DNA of 64,000 bases. Source: Sphingomonas trueperi. Lineage in GTDB: Bacteria > Pseudomonadota > Alphaproteobacteria > Sphingomonadales > Sphingomonadaceae. Each line of letters starts with the position of its first letter. Position 1 is the stretch's first letter. The notes under the pieces were generated by a model, which was not told where the DNA came from, did no database searches, and saw only the letters and a program-made list of their open reading frames with translations. The stretch is taken from the NCBI RefSeq assembly GCF_011927635.1, contig NZ_JAATJB010000001.1:558001-622000 (forward strand). The letters are read 5' to 3'. Positions 11,946 through 19,654 of the stretch are shown piece by piece. A program made the translations under genes and the position numbers.

Positions 11946-13304
11946 ATGCAAGAGATCATCGACTCGCCGTATAATGTCGGCGACTATGCTGCGCGCTTGT
12001 TTCAGGAGGGCGTGCGCACCGTCATCCGTTACTACAACATCAAGAATTCCAGCACTTTCCTGTCCAAGTGCCTGACGGCGGCGGAATATGGGAAGCTGGT
12101 TGCCGCCGGGCTCGACGTGGCGGTCGTCTTCCAGCAGCGCGGCGGTGCCGGCGGCGCGATCGAAGATTTCGGCAGCGGCAAGGGGGCGCGGGATGCGAAG
12201 CGTGCGCTCGAACTCGCCGGAACCATCGGCCAGCCCAAGGGCTCGGCGATCTATTTCGCGGTCGACCATGACTTCGCCAGGCCTGCAGAGCTGGTCCGGA
12301 TCGAGCAGTATTTCCAGGAAATCCACGCGGCGCTGAACGGCGATTTCCGCGTTGGCGTCTATGGGTCGGGGGCCGTTTGTGCGCACCTCAAGGCCAAGGA
12401 ACTGGCAAGCCTGTTCTGGCTGCCCGCTTCGATGGGGTGGACGGGGTCCAGGGCATTCCTGGCCTCGCAGCAATGGACGCTGTTTCAGAAATTCCAGGAC
12501 CTGCGGGCGCCCTTCGGCAATTTCGACTATGACGGCAATCTCGCCAATCCGGCCTTTGCCGATTTCGGGCAGTTCGGGGCGGCGTCCGCCGCGCCAGGGC
12601 GGCGGCCGGCCGACTCCGTCGCGGTGTTCGAGGTCGCGGCGCGGAGCGGCCTGCGTGTCCGCGGCGGCGCGGGCGAGCAGTTCGACGTCCTGCGGAGCCT
12701 GCCGCTCGGCGCCCTGGTGCACGGGCTCGGCACGGAAGCGGACTGGGTGCAGGTCGACGTCAACGGCGATGGCGTGGCCGATGGCTATATGGCTCGGCAG
12801 TTCCTGAAGCCGCTGTCCGGCGGCCTGCCGCTGCCGACTCCGTCGGCCGCGCCGACGACACCCTATGCGGTCGCGCAGGCCGAGCTTGCGCTGGGCGTCA
12901 AGGAAACCCCGGGTCGGCAGGACAATCCGCGGATCGTCCTCTACCACGGTTCGACCAAGGGCGGCGAGGCGTCCGACGAGACGGCATGGTGCTCCTCCTT
13001 CGTCAATTACTGCGTCGAGAAGGCCGGGATGAAGGGCACCGACAGCAAATGGGCACGCAGCTGGCACGACAGCGGCTGGGGACACGACGTCACCAGCAGC
13101 CCGCAGCCCGGCGACATCGTGGTGTGGAGCCGCAAGTCGCCATCGGTCGATGGCGGCCATGTCGGCTTCTTCGTCGGCCATGACGGCAAGGACCGCATCC
13201 GGGTGCTCGGCGGCAACCAGGGCAACCGGGTGGGCATCACCAGCTATCCCGCCGACGGAACGGTGGGGCAGACCAGGTACAAGCTGCTGTCGATCCGCCG
13301 CTGA
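11946..13304 (+). CDS. DUF1906 glycosidase-like domain, SH3-like domain and NlpC/P60-like (TIGR02594) domain protein
   Basis: A 452-residue protein with three modules. Residues about 1-210 match the DUF1906 (Rv2525c-like glycoside-hydrolase-like) fold: IDSPYNVGDYAARLFQEG, VIRYYN, GSAIYFAVDHDF and VGVYGSG. Residues about 228-298 look like a bacterial SH3 domain (AARSGLRVRGGAGEQFDVL, DVNGDGVADGYMARQFL). The C-terminal 145 residues match TIGR02594/CHAP-like amidases with the cysteine in ETAWCSSFVNYC and histidine in GGHVGFFVGHD. There is no signal peptide or membrane segment, so export would need holin-like leakage, lysis or a specialised secretion system. ATG is preceded by AGGGGGAT. The gene ends 23 bases from the oppositely oriented membrane protein gene. 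A role in peptidoglycan cleavage is inferred. Confidence 0.8.
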   Translation: MQEIIDSPYNVGDYAARLFQEGVRTVIRYYNIKNSSTFLSKCLTAAEYGKLVAAGLDVAVVFQQRGGAGGAIEDFGSGKGARDAKRALELAGTIGQPKGSAIYFAVDHDFARPAELVRIEQYFQEIHAALNGDFRVGVYGSGAVCAHLKAKELASLFWLPASMGWTGSRAFLASQQWTLFQKFQDLRAPFGNFDYDGNLANPAFADFGQFGAASAAPGRRPADSVAVFEVAARSGLRVRGGAGEQFDVLRSLPLGALVHGLGTEADWVQVDVNGDGVADGYMARQFLKPLSGGLPLPTPSAAPTTPYAVAQAELALGVKETPGRQDNPRIVLYHGSTKGGEASDETAWCSSFVNYCVEKAGMKGTDSKWARSWHDSGWGHDVTSSPQPGDIVVWSRKSPSVDGGHVGFFVGHDGKDRIRVLGGNQGNRVGITSYPADGTVGQTRYKLLSIRR

Positions 13305-13327
13305 GCCGTGACCGCACGGCCGCGCGC

Positions 13328-15019
13328 TCAGCCTTGGGGATGGGCGCGGGAGGCCGGGCAGGGCCGCCAGAGCTCAAGCGACCGCGCTTCCCACCAGAAG
13401 GTCATGCGCGGCAGCGGTGTGCGGCAATAGCTGGCGCGATGCGCCGTAAACCAGCGCGCCGGGGCGGAGGGGGCGAACAGCGGCAGTACCGGGGCGACGA
13501 ACCAGGCGCGTCTCCGCGCCTGCTCGGTGAGGCGCGACCATACCACGTCGGGCCAGGTCGCCGTCGCCGGGTTGAGCCAGAGCAGCACCGGCGCCTTCGC
13601 TCCGAGCGCAGCGGCAACGCCGGGGCCGGTGCCGGACAGGTCGACCAGCAGCGCGCCGGTGGCCTTGCCCCGGGCGCCGTTGAGGAAGTCGGCGGTCTCC
13701 TCGTCGACCAGCAAGGCGCTGCCGGTGAGCGGGTGGCGCACCGCAATGGCCTGCGCGAAGATCGAGTCGGGCAGGCTGTAGGGCGCCATTGCGGCTGCGA
13801 GCAGCAGCAGCGGCGGCGCGGCGATCGCCACCAGGGTCGCGGCGGTCCGACGCCAGGGGAGGGGGTCGTCGGCCGCGAGGCGGAACAGCGCGAGCAGCGG
13901 GAAGACCATGCTGAAATCGAGCTGCGCCCATTGGTTGTTGAAGGTGCCCAGCGCGACGGCGAAGGGCGCGACCAGGAGCAGCGCCAGCAGCAGCCCGTCG
14001 CGGCGGGCGACGAGCGCGGCATAGCCCATCGCGATCAGCAGCAGCGCGAGCCCCGGGAATTCGGGGATGCCGCCGTCGAGCGTGTCCGGCACCGTCGACG
14101 CCAGGTAGAGCAGGCCAAACGCGATGGCGCCATGGCCGAGCCAGCCGCCCCAGCGGGTGCGTCGCAACGCCAGTGCGCCGATTGCAGCAAGCGCCGCCGC
14201 CGTGAGGAGCGGCGGCACCGCGGCCCCGTCGCCCAGCACCTTGATCGGCAGGCGGAGCGGGGTGTTGGGCAGCGCGAGGATGTGCTGGCTCGCCGCGATC
14301 CGCGCGAGCAGGCCGGGCACGCGGGACAGCGGCAGGAACAGCGCGATCAGCAGCATGGTCAGCGCCATCGCGCCGAGCAGCGCGATGCTCCGCCCTCGAT
14401 TCCCCCGGAACGACCATGTGGCCAGGGCGACGACCAGCACGCTGCCCAATGCGAACAGCGGGGGCTTGGCGAAGGCGGCGGCGCACAGGCCGCAGGCAAT
14501 CGCCAGGGCAGCGGTTAGGCGCGCGGGAGCGCCTTCCGTTCGCAGCAGCGTCGCCACCCCGGCCAGCACCAGCATCGCGCCGACATTGGCGGCGGAATTG
14601 TAGCTCGGGGTGACGATCCAGGGGAAATAGATGACCAGCGCCGCCGCCGCGCCGAACACGGCGAAGGCAAGGCGCCGTGCCGGTTCCGGCGCGAGCTGGC
14701 GTCCGAGCAGCACCCCCGCCGCCGCGGTGATCGCGAATCCTGCCAGCCGGTAGTGCGCGATGTCGCCGCCGAGCAGCGCGTAGAGCGGGTGGAGCAGATA
14801 GCCAAAGGGCTGGTAGAGCAGCGCATAGGCCTCGGGGTCGCGCGCCCAGACGAGGTAGAAAATCTCGTCGGTCAGATCGATGCCGCGGCCGGCACCATAG
14901 GCCAGCAGGCCGCCGCAGAAGAGCAAGGCCAGCACGGCACCGGCCAGCGCCAGCCCGGCGGACGACAATCGAACCATTCGCGTGGCAATCCCCCATGGGC
15001 CCTGGCGGCCCGGCCCCAT
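13328..15019 (-). CDS. Polytopic membrane protein, possible GT-C type glycosyltransferase
   Basis: A 563-residue integral membrane protein with about 12 hydrophobic segments between residues 18 and 430 and a C-terminal soluble tail. The first periplasmic loop reads GRGIDLTDEIFYLVWARDPE; an acidic pair in this position and the following YQPFGYLLHPLY resemble the first loop of PMT/ArnT-like (GT-C) glycosyltransferases that use lipid-linked sugars. The C-terminal tail has SGTGPGVAAALG and a cysteine-containing end. Family assignment is weak, and a hypothetical protein label is safer. The ATG at 15019 or an in-frame start 14 codons on (MVRLSSAG) could be used. Confidence 0.6.
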   Translation of the reverse strand: MGPGRQGPWGIATRMVRLSSAGLALAGAVLALLFCGGLLAYGAGRGIDLTDEIFYLVWARDPEAYALLYQPFGYLLHPLYALLGGDIAHYRLAGFAITAAAGVLLGRQLAPEPARRLAFAVFGAAAALVIYFPWIVTPSYNSAANVGAMLVLAGVATLLRTEGAPARLTAALAIACGLCAAAFAKPPLFALGSVLVVALATWSFRGNRGRSIALLGAMALTMLLIALFLPLSRVPGLLARIAASQHILALPNTPLRLPIKVLGDGAAVPPLLTAAALAAIGALALRRTRWGGWLGHGAIAFGLLYLASTVPDTLDGGIPEFPGLALLLIAMGYAALVARRDGLLLALLLVAPFAVALGTFNNQWAQLDFSMVFPLLALFRLAADDPLPWRRTAATLVAIAAPPLLLLAAAMAPYSLPDSIFAQAIAVRHPLTGSALLVDEETADFLNGARGKATGALLVDLSGTGPGVAAALGAKAPVLLWLNPATATWPDVVWSRLTEQARRRAWFVAPVLPLFAPSAPARWFTAHRASYCRTPLPRMTFWWEARSLELWRPCPASRAHPQG

Positions 15020-15126
15020 GGCTAGCAGCGCCGATCCGTCGTACCAAGGGGGAGCAAAGCGTTGGCCGGACCGTTCCTAGCAGCTAGCGCCGGCGCTACG
15101 GTCGACCGGGCGAAAAAGGGGTCAGG

Positions 15127-15597
15127 ATGCAACGTCGTCACACCATCGCGCGCGCCATGCTGCTCGGGGGCTTCGTGCTGCTCGCGGGTTGCGGCAGAGG
15201 CGGCGAGCAGACCACCGACGACCCGGTGGCGCAGAATGTCGCATCGGCAGCAGCAGCGGGCGTGCCGGCGAACGTCACGGCGGCGATCGATTGCAGCAAC
15301 AAGCCCGATTTCGTGCCGGTCTATGCCAATGCGACGATTCTCAGCTGCACCGCCGCGCCCGATGGGCTGCCCGGGCGGCATGTCAGCGGCAATCTGGTCT
15401 ACGAGACCGATGCGCCGGAGAAGGAAGTGCTCGGCTGGTCGCGCGCCCAGGCCAATGCCTCGGGCCTGAAATATCGCCGCGAGACAGGCTTCAGCTACGA
15501 AGCCGGCGAGGAAGGCGAACGCAGCCTGCGCGTGGTGGTGGAGGGCCATCGCGGCCGCACCCGTGTGTCGGTCAATTGGGGCCAGAAGGCGCCGTGA
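15127..15597 (+). CDS. Small predicted lipoprotein, unknown function
   Basis: 156 residues. The N-terminus has basic residues, a hydrophobic stretch and the lipobox LLAGC ending at Cys22, so the mature protein should be lipidated. The rest is soluble, with two further cysteines (IDCSNKP and LSCTAAP) that could form a disulfide, and a predicted beta-rich C-terminal half. I do not recognise a family. The coding end lies only 6 bases from the end of the oppositely oriented Sel1-like gene. Confidence 0.7.
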   Translation: MQRRHTIARAMLLGGFVLLAGCGRGGEQTTDDPVAQNVASAAAAGVPANVTAAIDCSNKPDFVPVYANATILSCTAAPDGLPGRHVSGNLVYETDAPEKEVLGWSRAQANASGLKYRRETGFSYEAGEEGERSLRVVVEGHRGRTRVSVNWGQKAP

Positions 15598-15603
15598 ACT
15601 GGC

Positions 15604-15900
15604 TCAGGCGGCGCGGCTTTCCAGGCCCCGCAGCCAGGCACGCGCAGCCTTTTGCGCGTCGATGATCTCGCGGGCGGTCATGTCCTCGGCGATGTCGGCG
15701 CGGCAGGCCTGGGCCTCGACGCTGCCGGTCATCGCGGCGATGTTGAACCATTTGTGCGCCTCGACCAAGTCGATCGTCACGCCCTCGGCGCCGCTCGAAT
15801 AGACCACGCCAAGATCGAAACAGGCATCGGCACTACCGCGCGCGGCATCGCGCAGCCGGCTCTCGATCAGAAATCGCGCACTCTTCTCACTACTCGCCAT
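15604..15900 (-). CDS. Short Sel1-repeat-like protein
   Basis: A 98-residue protein with one recognisable Sel1/TPR-like unit: DACFDLGVVYSSGAEG followed by DLVEAHKWFNIAAMTGS and an alpha-helical end. No signal peptide, so it is probably a cytoplasmic adaptor of unknown role. The start at 15898-15900 is preferred over an in-frame codon 20 residues earlier because GGGGCGG lies upstream and the upstream extension has no structure. That ribosome binding site overlaps one arm of a 12-bp inverted repeat. Confidence 0.75.
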   Translation of the reverse strand: MASSEKSARFLIESRLRDAARGSADACFDLGVVYSSGAEGVTIDLVEAHKWFNIAAMTGSVEAQACRADIAEDMTAREIIDAQKAARAWLRGLESRAA

Positions 15901-15910
15901 TGTCGTACCG

Positions 15911-15948
15911 CCCCAGATTCGGTGCCCTTGTTGACTCCGAATCTGGGG
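15911..15948 (-). promoter_or_regulatory. 12-bp inverted repeat overlapping the Sel1-like gene leader
   Basis: CCCCAGATTCGG at 15911-15922 and CCGAATCTGGGG at 15937-15948 are perfect inverted copies with a 14-base loop. Read on the minus strand the second arm ends in CTGGGG, which runs directly into the GGCGG that would serve as ribosome binding site 11-15 bases before the ATG. It could be a protein operator or a stem that hides the ribosome binding site. Confidence 0.6.
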
Positions 15949-15960
15949 GGGTAAGGACAA

Positions 15961-15983
15961 TAAAAGGTTAAGCCGCTTAACCG
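15961..15983 (-). terminator. Intrinsic terminator of panC
   Basis: On the minus strand GGTTAAG-CGG-CTTAACC is followed by TTTTATTG, starting about 8 bases after the panC stop. A 7-bp perfect stem with a T-run is a standard rho-independent terminator. Confidence 0.8.
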
Positions 15984-15990
15984 TAATAGT

Positions 15991-16824
15991 TCATAGTACG
16001 GGGATATTGTCGATCAGCCGGGTCCCGCCGATCCGCGCCGCGGCGAGCAGCCGCATTGGCCGGCCGTCGATCGGCGCGGCGAGCGACTCGGCATCGACCA
16101 GCGCGACATAATCGACCTCGAACCCGGCGGCGGTCAGCGAGTCCTGCGCCTGGGCGAGCGCCGCCGCGCGGTCGCCGCCCTCGCCGATCGTCTTGGCAGC
16201 GGCGCCGAGCGCGCGCGGCAGCGCCACCGCACGGGCGCGATCCTCGGGCATCAGATAGGCGTTGCGCGAGGAGAGGGCGAGGCCGTCATCCTCGCGCTGG
16301 GTCGGCACGCCCTGGATCTCGATGGGCATGTCGAGGTCGGCGACCATGCGGCGGATCACCTGGAGCTGCTGCCAGTCCTTTTCGCCGAACAGCGCGACAT
16401 GCGGCTGGACCTGGTGGAACAGCTTGCTGACGACGGTGGCGACACCGTCGAAATGGCCGGGGCGGTGCGCGCCGTCGAGCGGCTCGCTCACGCCCGAGAC
16501 GCGCACGCTGGTGGCGAAGCCCTCCGGGTACATGATCTCGGGTGTCGGCATCCACAGCAGGTCGACGCCGGCGTTGGCGAGCAGCCGCGAATCGGCCTGT
16601 TCGCGGCGCGGATATTTCGCCAAGTCCTCGTTCGGCCCGAACTGGATCGGATTGACGAAGATCGACACGATCACGCGATTGCCGGCGCGTTTTGCCGCTT
16701 CGACGAGCGCCATATGCCCGTCATGCAGCGCGCCCATGGTGGGCACGAAGGCCAGCCGGGCGCCTTCGCTGCGGAAGGCGTCCAGCGCCTGGCGAAGATC
16801 GTCGATCTGGCGAACGGTTTGCAC
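15991..16824 (-). CDS. panC: Pantothenate synthetase
   Basis: Joins pantoate and beta-alanine with ATP to make pantothenate, the coenzyme A precursor. The 277-residue product has FVPTMGALHDGHMALV with the HxGH nucleotidyl-transferase signature, SIFVNPIQFGPNEDLAKYPR, GVATVVSKLFHQVQP, FGEKDWQQL and LSSRNAYLM. I use the GTG at 16822-16824 (start MQTVRQIDDLRQ) because family proteins begin there; an in-frame codon at 16903-16905 would add 27 basic residues unlike any family member. It is divergent from mipZ and ends at a clear terminator. Confidence 0.95.
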   Translation of the reverse strand: MQTVRQIDDLRQALDAFRSEGARLAFVPTMGALHDGHMALVEAAKRAGNRVIVSIFVNPIQFGPNEDLAKYPRREQADSRLLANAGVDLLWMPTPEIMYPEGFATSVRVSGVSEPLDGAHRPGHFDGVATVVSKLFHQVQPHVALFGEKDWQQLQVIRRMVADLDMPIEIQGVPTQREDDGLALSSRNAYLMPEDRARAVALPRALGAAAKTIGEGGDRAAALAQAQDSLTAAGFEVDYVALVDAESLAAPIDGRPMRLLAAARIGGTRLIDNIPVL

Positions 16825-16904
16825 GCTTGGGCACTTTCGATATGAACGGAAGCGGGGCCTTCTATGGGGGGGAGGCCGCCCGATCAAGTGAAGGAATAGC
16901 TGCA

Positions 16905-17699
16905 TTGAATCAGCCCGCTAAACGACTGCATGTGCTGGTTTTTGCCAATGAAAAGGGCGGCACGGGCAAGTCGACCACCGCGGTGCACGCGGCGATCGCG
17001 CTGGCGGCGAAGGGCGCGCGCGTCGCCTGTTTCGATTTGGATCACCGCCAGCGGACCATGGGCCGCTATCTCGACAATCGCCGCGCGACGATGCGCCGGA
17101 TGGGCCGCGAGCTGCCGATGCCGGTCTACGAGACGCATGACGGCGAGAGCATGGACTTCTTCACCGATACGCTGGACCGGCTCGGCGAGGGCGCCGACTT
17201 CCTGGTGATCGACACCCCGGGCCGCGACGACAAGTTCGCCCGCATTTCGGTCACCAATGCCGACACGCTGGTCACCCCGATGAACGACAGCTTCGTCGAT
17301 TTCGACCTGATCGGCCAGGTCGATCCGGACAGCTTCCGGGTGACGCGGCCGAGCTTCTATTCGGAGATGATCTGGGAATCGCGCAAGCGCCGCGCCAAGG
17401 CGGACGGCGAGACGATCGACTGGGTGGTACTGCGCAACCGCATGCAGCACATCGAAGCCCGCAACATGAAGCGCGTGTCCGAAGCGATCGACCAGCTTTC
17501 CAAGCGCGTCGGCTTTCGGGTGATCTCGGGCCTGTCCGAGCGCGTGATCTATCGCGAGTTGTTCCCCCAGGGGCTGACCATGCTCGACTCGCGCGAGTTC
17601 GGCGAGATGGGGCTCAGCCATGTCGCGGCGCGGCAGGAGCTGCGCGAGATGATGGCGGGCCTGGCGCTTCCCGACGTCAACGCGCCGCTGTTCGCCTGA
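16905..17699 (+). CDS. mipZ: Division-plane positioning ATPase MipZ
   Basis: ParA/MinD-type ATPase that forms a gradient from the ParB-bound origins and inhibits FtsZ away from mid-cell. Residues in FANEKGGTGKSTTAVHAA form the deviant Walker A, DLDHRQRTMGRYLDNR is the MipZ-specific switch stretch, and VIDTPGRDD the Walker B. About 264 residues from the TTG at 16905-16907, preceded by AAGGA at 16891-16895. An upstream ATG at 16842 would add 21 residues but has no ribosome binding site and would leave only 17 bases to the panC start. Followed by the DnaJ-like gene with a TGATG overlap. Confidence 0.9.
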   Translation: MNQPAKRLHVLVFANEKGGTGKSTTAVHAAIALAAKGARVACFDLDHRQRTMGRYLDNRRATMRRMGRELPMPVYETHDGESMDFFTDTLDRLGEGADFLVIDTPGRDDKFARISVTNADTLVTPMNDSFVDFDLIGQVDPDSFRVTRPSFYSEMIWESRKRRAKADGETIDWVVLRNRMQHIEARNMKRVSEAIDQLSKRVGFRVISGLSERVIYRELFPQGLTMLDSREFGEMGLSHVAARQELREMMAGLALPDVNAPLFA

Positions 17700-17962
17700 T
17701 GGCGAAGTTGCTGATCGCTGCGGCGTTGCTCTACATCCTGTGGCGCTGGCTGCAGCCGAAGAAGAAGGCGCCTGCGGCACCGCCGCCCCGCCTCGGCGAG
17801 AGCGAGGCGCGGGCGATTCTCGGCGTCGATGCGGCGGCAGGGCCCGCCGAAATCCGGGCGGCGCACCGCCGGCTCGTCTCGGCGCTGCACCCCGACAAGG
17901 GCGGCTCGGCCGAGCTGACACGCCGGATCAATCTGGCCCGCGACACGTTGCTGCGGGGCTGA
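17699..17962 (+). CDS. Membrane-anchored J-domain protein
   Basis: An 87-residue protein with one N-terminal membrane helix (LLIAAALLYILWRWL, residues 4-18), a short Lys/Pro/Ala linker and a C-terminal J-domain: EARAILGVDAAAGPAEIRAAHRRL then the HPD motif in ALHPDKGG. The arrangement resembles TIM14/Pam18 and bacterial single-helix DnaJ proteins that recruit DnaK to the membrane. Its ATG overlaps the mipZ stop (TGATG), so the pair should be translated together. Its DnaK substrate is not known. Confidence 0.88.
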   Translation: MAKLLIAAALLYILWRWLQPKKKAPAAPPPRLGESEARAILGVDAAAGPAEIRAAHRRLVSALHPDKGGSAELTRRINLARDTLLRG

Positions 17963-18099
17963 GGTCCGTCCTCGTCACGTAACATTTGCCTGCGACGATG
18001 TTGCAGTGCAAAATATTAACCTATTCGTGTCTCGGGCGGCTTGAAACTTCGTTTCGACTCGCGGAAGAGGCGCGCATCTTTACCTTCGGGAGGGCTTAC

Positions 18100-19488
18100 A
18101 TGACGCACCGTTTCGATCCGACGTCGTTGCGCGAATACGACATCCGCGGAATCGTGGGAAAGACGCTGGGTCCGGACGACGCGCGGGCGATCGGCCGCGG
18201 CTTCGCGACGCTGCTGCGCCGCGCCGGCGGCCGCCGGGTGGCGGTGGGCCGCGACGGCCGCATCTCCTCGCCGATGCTCGAGGCGGCGCTGATCGAGGGC
18301 CTGACCGCCTCGGGCTGCGACGTGGTACGCACCGGCATGGGCCCGACGCCGATGCTATATTATGCCGAGGCAACGCTGGAGGTGGATGGCGGCATCCAGA
18401 TTACCGGCAGCCACAATCCCGGCAACTATAACGGCTTCAAGATGGTGTTCCAGCACCGCTCGTTCTTCGGCCAGGACATCCAGACGCTGGGCAAGATGGC
18501 GGCGGAAGGCGATTGGGACGAGGGCGACGGCACCGAGACGGTGACCGATGCTGACATCGAGGACCTGTATGTCAGCCGTCTCGTCGCGGGCTATGCCGGC
18601 GGTTCGTTCAAGATCGGCTGGGACGCGGGCAACGGCGCCGCCGGCCCGGTGATCGAGAAGCTCGTCAAGCTGCTGCCGGGTGAGCACCATACGCTGTTCA
18701 CCGATGTGGACGGTAATTTCCCCAACCATCATCCCGATCCTACCGAAGAGAAGAATCTCGCGGATCTGAAGAAGCTCGTCGCCGAGAAGAACCTCGATTT
18801 CGGTCTGGCTTTCGACGGCGACGGCGACCGTCTGGGCGCGATCGACGGCCAGGGCCGGGTGGTGTGGGGCGACCAGCTGCTCGCCATCCTCGCCGAGCCG
18901 GTGCTGCGCATCGATCCGGGCGCGACGATCATCGCGGACGTGAAGGCCAGCCAGGCGCTCTATGACCGGATCGCGGAGCTCGGCGGCAAGCCGGTGATGT
19001 GGAAGACCGGCCACAGCCTGATCAAGACCAAGATGAAGGAAACCGGCGCCCCGCTCGCGGGCGAGATGAGCGGCCACATCTTCTTCGCGCAGGATTATTA
19101 CGGCTTCGACGACGCCCAGTACGCGGCGATCCGCCTGATCCAGGCGGTGCACGTGATCGGCAAGTCGCTCACCCAGATCAAGGACGAGATGCCGGCGATG
19201 GTCAACACGCCGGAGATGCGCTTCCAGGTCGACGAGAGCCGCAAGTTCCCGGTCGTCGAGGAAGTGCTCGATCGGCTCGAGGCGGACGGCGCCCAGGTCG
19301 ACCGCACCGACGGTGCGCGGGTCAACACCGATGACGGCTGGTGGCTGCTGCGTGCGTCGAACACCCAGGACGTGCTGGTGGCGCGCGCCGAGGCGAAGGA
19401 CCAGGCGGGTCTCGATCGCCTGATGGCGCAGATCGACGACCAGTTGGCCAAGAGCGGCATCGTCCGCGGCGAGCAAGCGGCGCATTGA
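18100..19488 (+). CDS. pgmG: Phosphoglucomutase/phosphomannomutase
   Basis: Interconverts hexose-1- and hexose-6-phosphates (glucose and mannose), feeding sugar nucleotides for exopolysaccharide and lipopolysaccharide. The 462-residue protein has the four-domain alpha-D-phosphohexomutase plan: SLREYDIRGIVGK at the start, the phosphoserine loop QITGSHNPGNYNG (catalytic serine near residue 104), the metal loop DGDGDRLGAI, the sugar-binding GEMSGHIFF and the phosphate-binding end LLRASNTQDVLVARAEA. ATG at 18100 is preceded by GGGAGG 6 bases earlier. It follows the J-domain gene after 137 bases. The symbol follows the sphingomonad PgmG enzymes; other names such as manB or algC describe the same family. 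Confidence 0.9.
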   Translation: MTHRFDPTSLREYDIRGIVGKTLGPDDARAIGRGFATLLRRAGGRRVAVGRDGRISSPMLEAALIEGLTASGCDVVRTGMGPTPMLYYAEATLEVDGGIQITGSHNPGNYNGFKMVFQHRSFFGQDIQTLGKMAAEGDWDEGDGTETVTDADIEDLYVSRLVAGYAGGSFKIGWDAGNGAAGPVIEKLVKLLPGEHHTLFTDVDGNFPNHHPDPTEEKNLADLKKLVAEKNLDFGLAFDGDGDRLGAIDGQGRVVWGDQLLAILAEPVLRIDPGATIIADVKASQALYDRIAELGGKPVMWKTGHSLIKTKMKETGAPLAGEMSGHIFFAQDYYGFDDAQYAAIRLIQAVHVIGKSLTQIKDEMPAMVNTPEMRFQVDESRKFPVVEEVLDRLEADGAQVDRTDGARVNTDDGWWLLRASNTQDVLVARAEAKDQAGLDRLMAQIDDQLAKSGIVRGEQAAH

Positions 19489-19492
19489 GGCG

Positions 19493-19536
19493 AGGGGGCT
19501 GCGCTCCGCCGCGGGCGGAGGGCGGCCCCTTCCTTT
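19493..19536 (+). terminator. Probable terminator of the phosphohexomutase gene
   Basis: Outer arms AGGGGGC (19493-19499) and GGCCCCT (19524-19530) enclose an inner hairpin CTCCGCC/GGCGGAG (19504-19510 and 19514-19520), followed by TCCTTT. It ends 4 bases before repeat copy 3. Confidence 0.5.
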
Positions 19537-19539
19537 GCC

Positions 19540-19633
19540 GTCATCCCGGCGGAAGCCGGGATCCAGACACCTTTCCGTCACGGCGCTTGCTTCAGCGGTG
19601 ACCCCAATGGATTCCGGCTTTCGCCGGAATGAC
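19540..19633 (+). repeat. 94-bp double-hairpin repeat, copy 3 (forward orientation)
   Basis: Left end GTCATCCCGGCGGAAGCCGG, right end ATTCCGGCTTTCGCCGGAATGAC. The right hairpin carries paired changes (ATTCCGG/CCGGAAT instead of ATCCCGG/CCGGGAT), which keep the stem intact. Lies between the convergent phosphohexomutase and pirin genes. Confidence 0.92.
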
Positions 19634-19654
19634 AAGCATTGGGAAAGCGGTGCC

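Noticed and set aside
15604-15960. Longer start for the Sel1-like gene at 15960
   Set aside because: It would run through both arms of the inverted repeat and has no ribosome binding site; the ATG at 15900 has one.
17986-18099. N-terminal extension of 38 residues for the phosphohexomutase from 17986
   Set aside because: The family starts at THRFDPTSLREYDIRG, and the ATG at 18100 has GGGAGG upstream.
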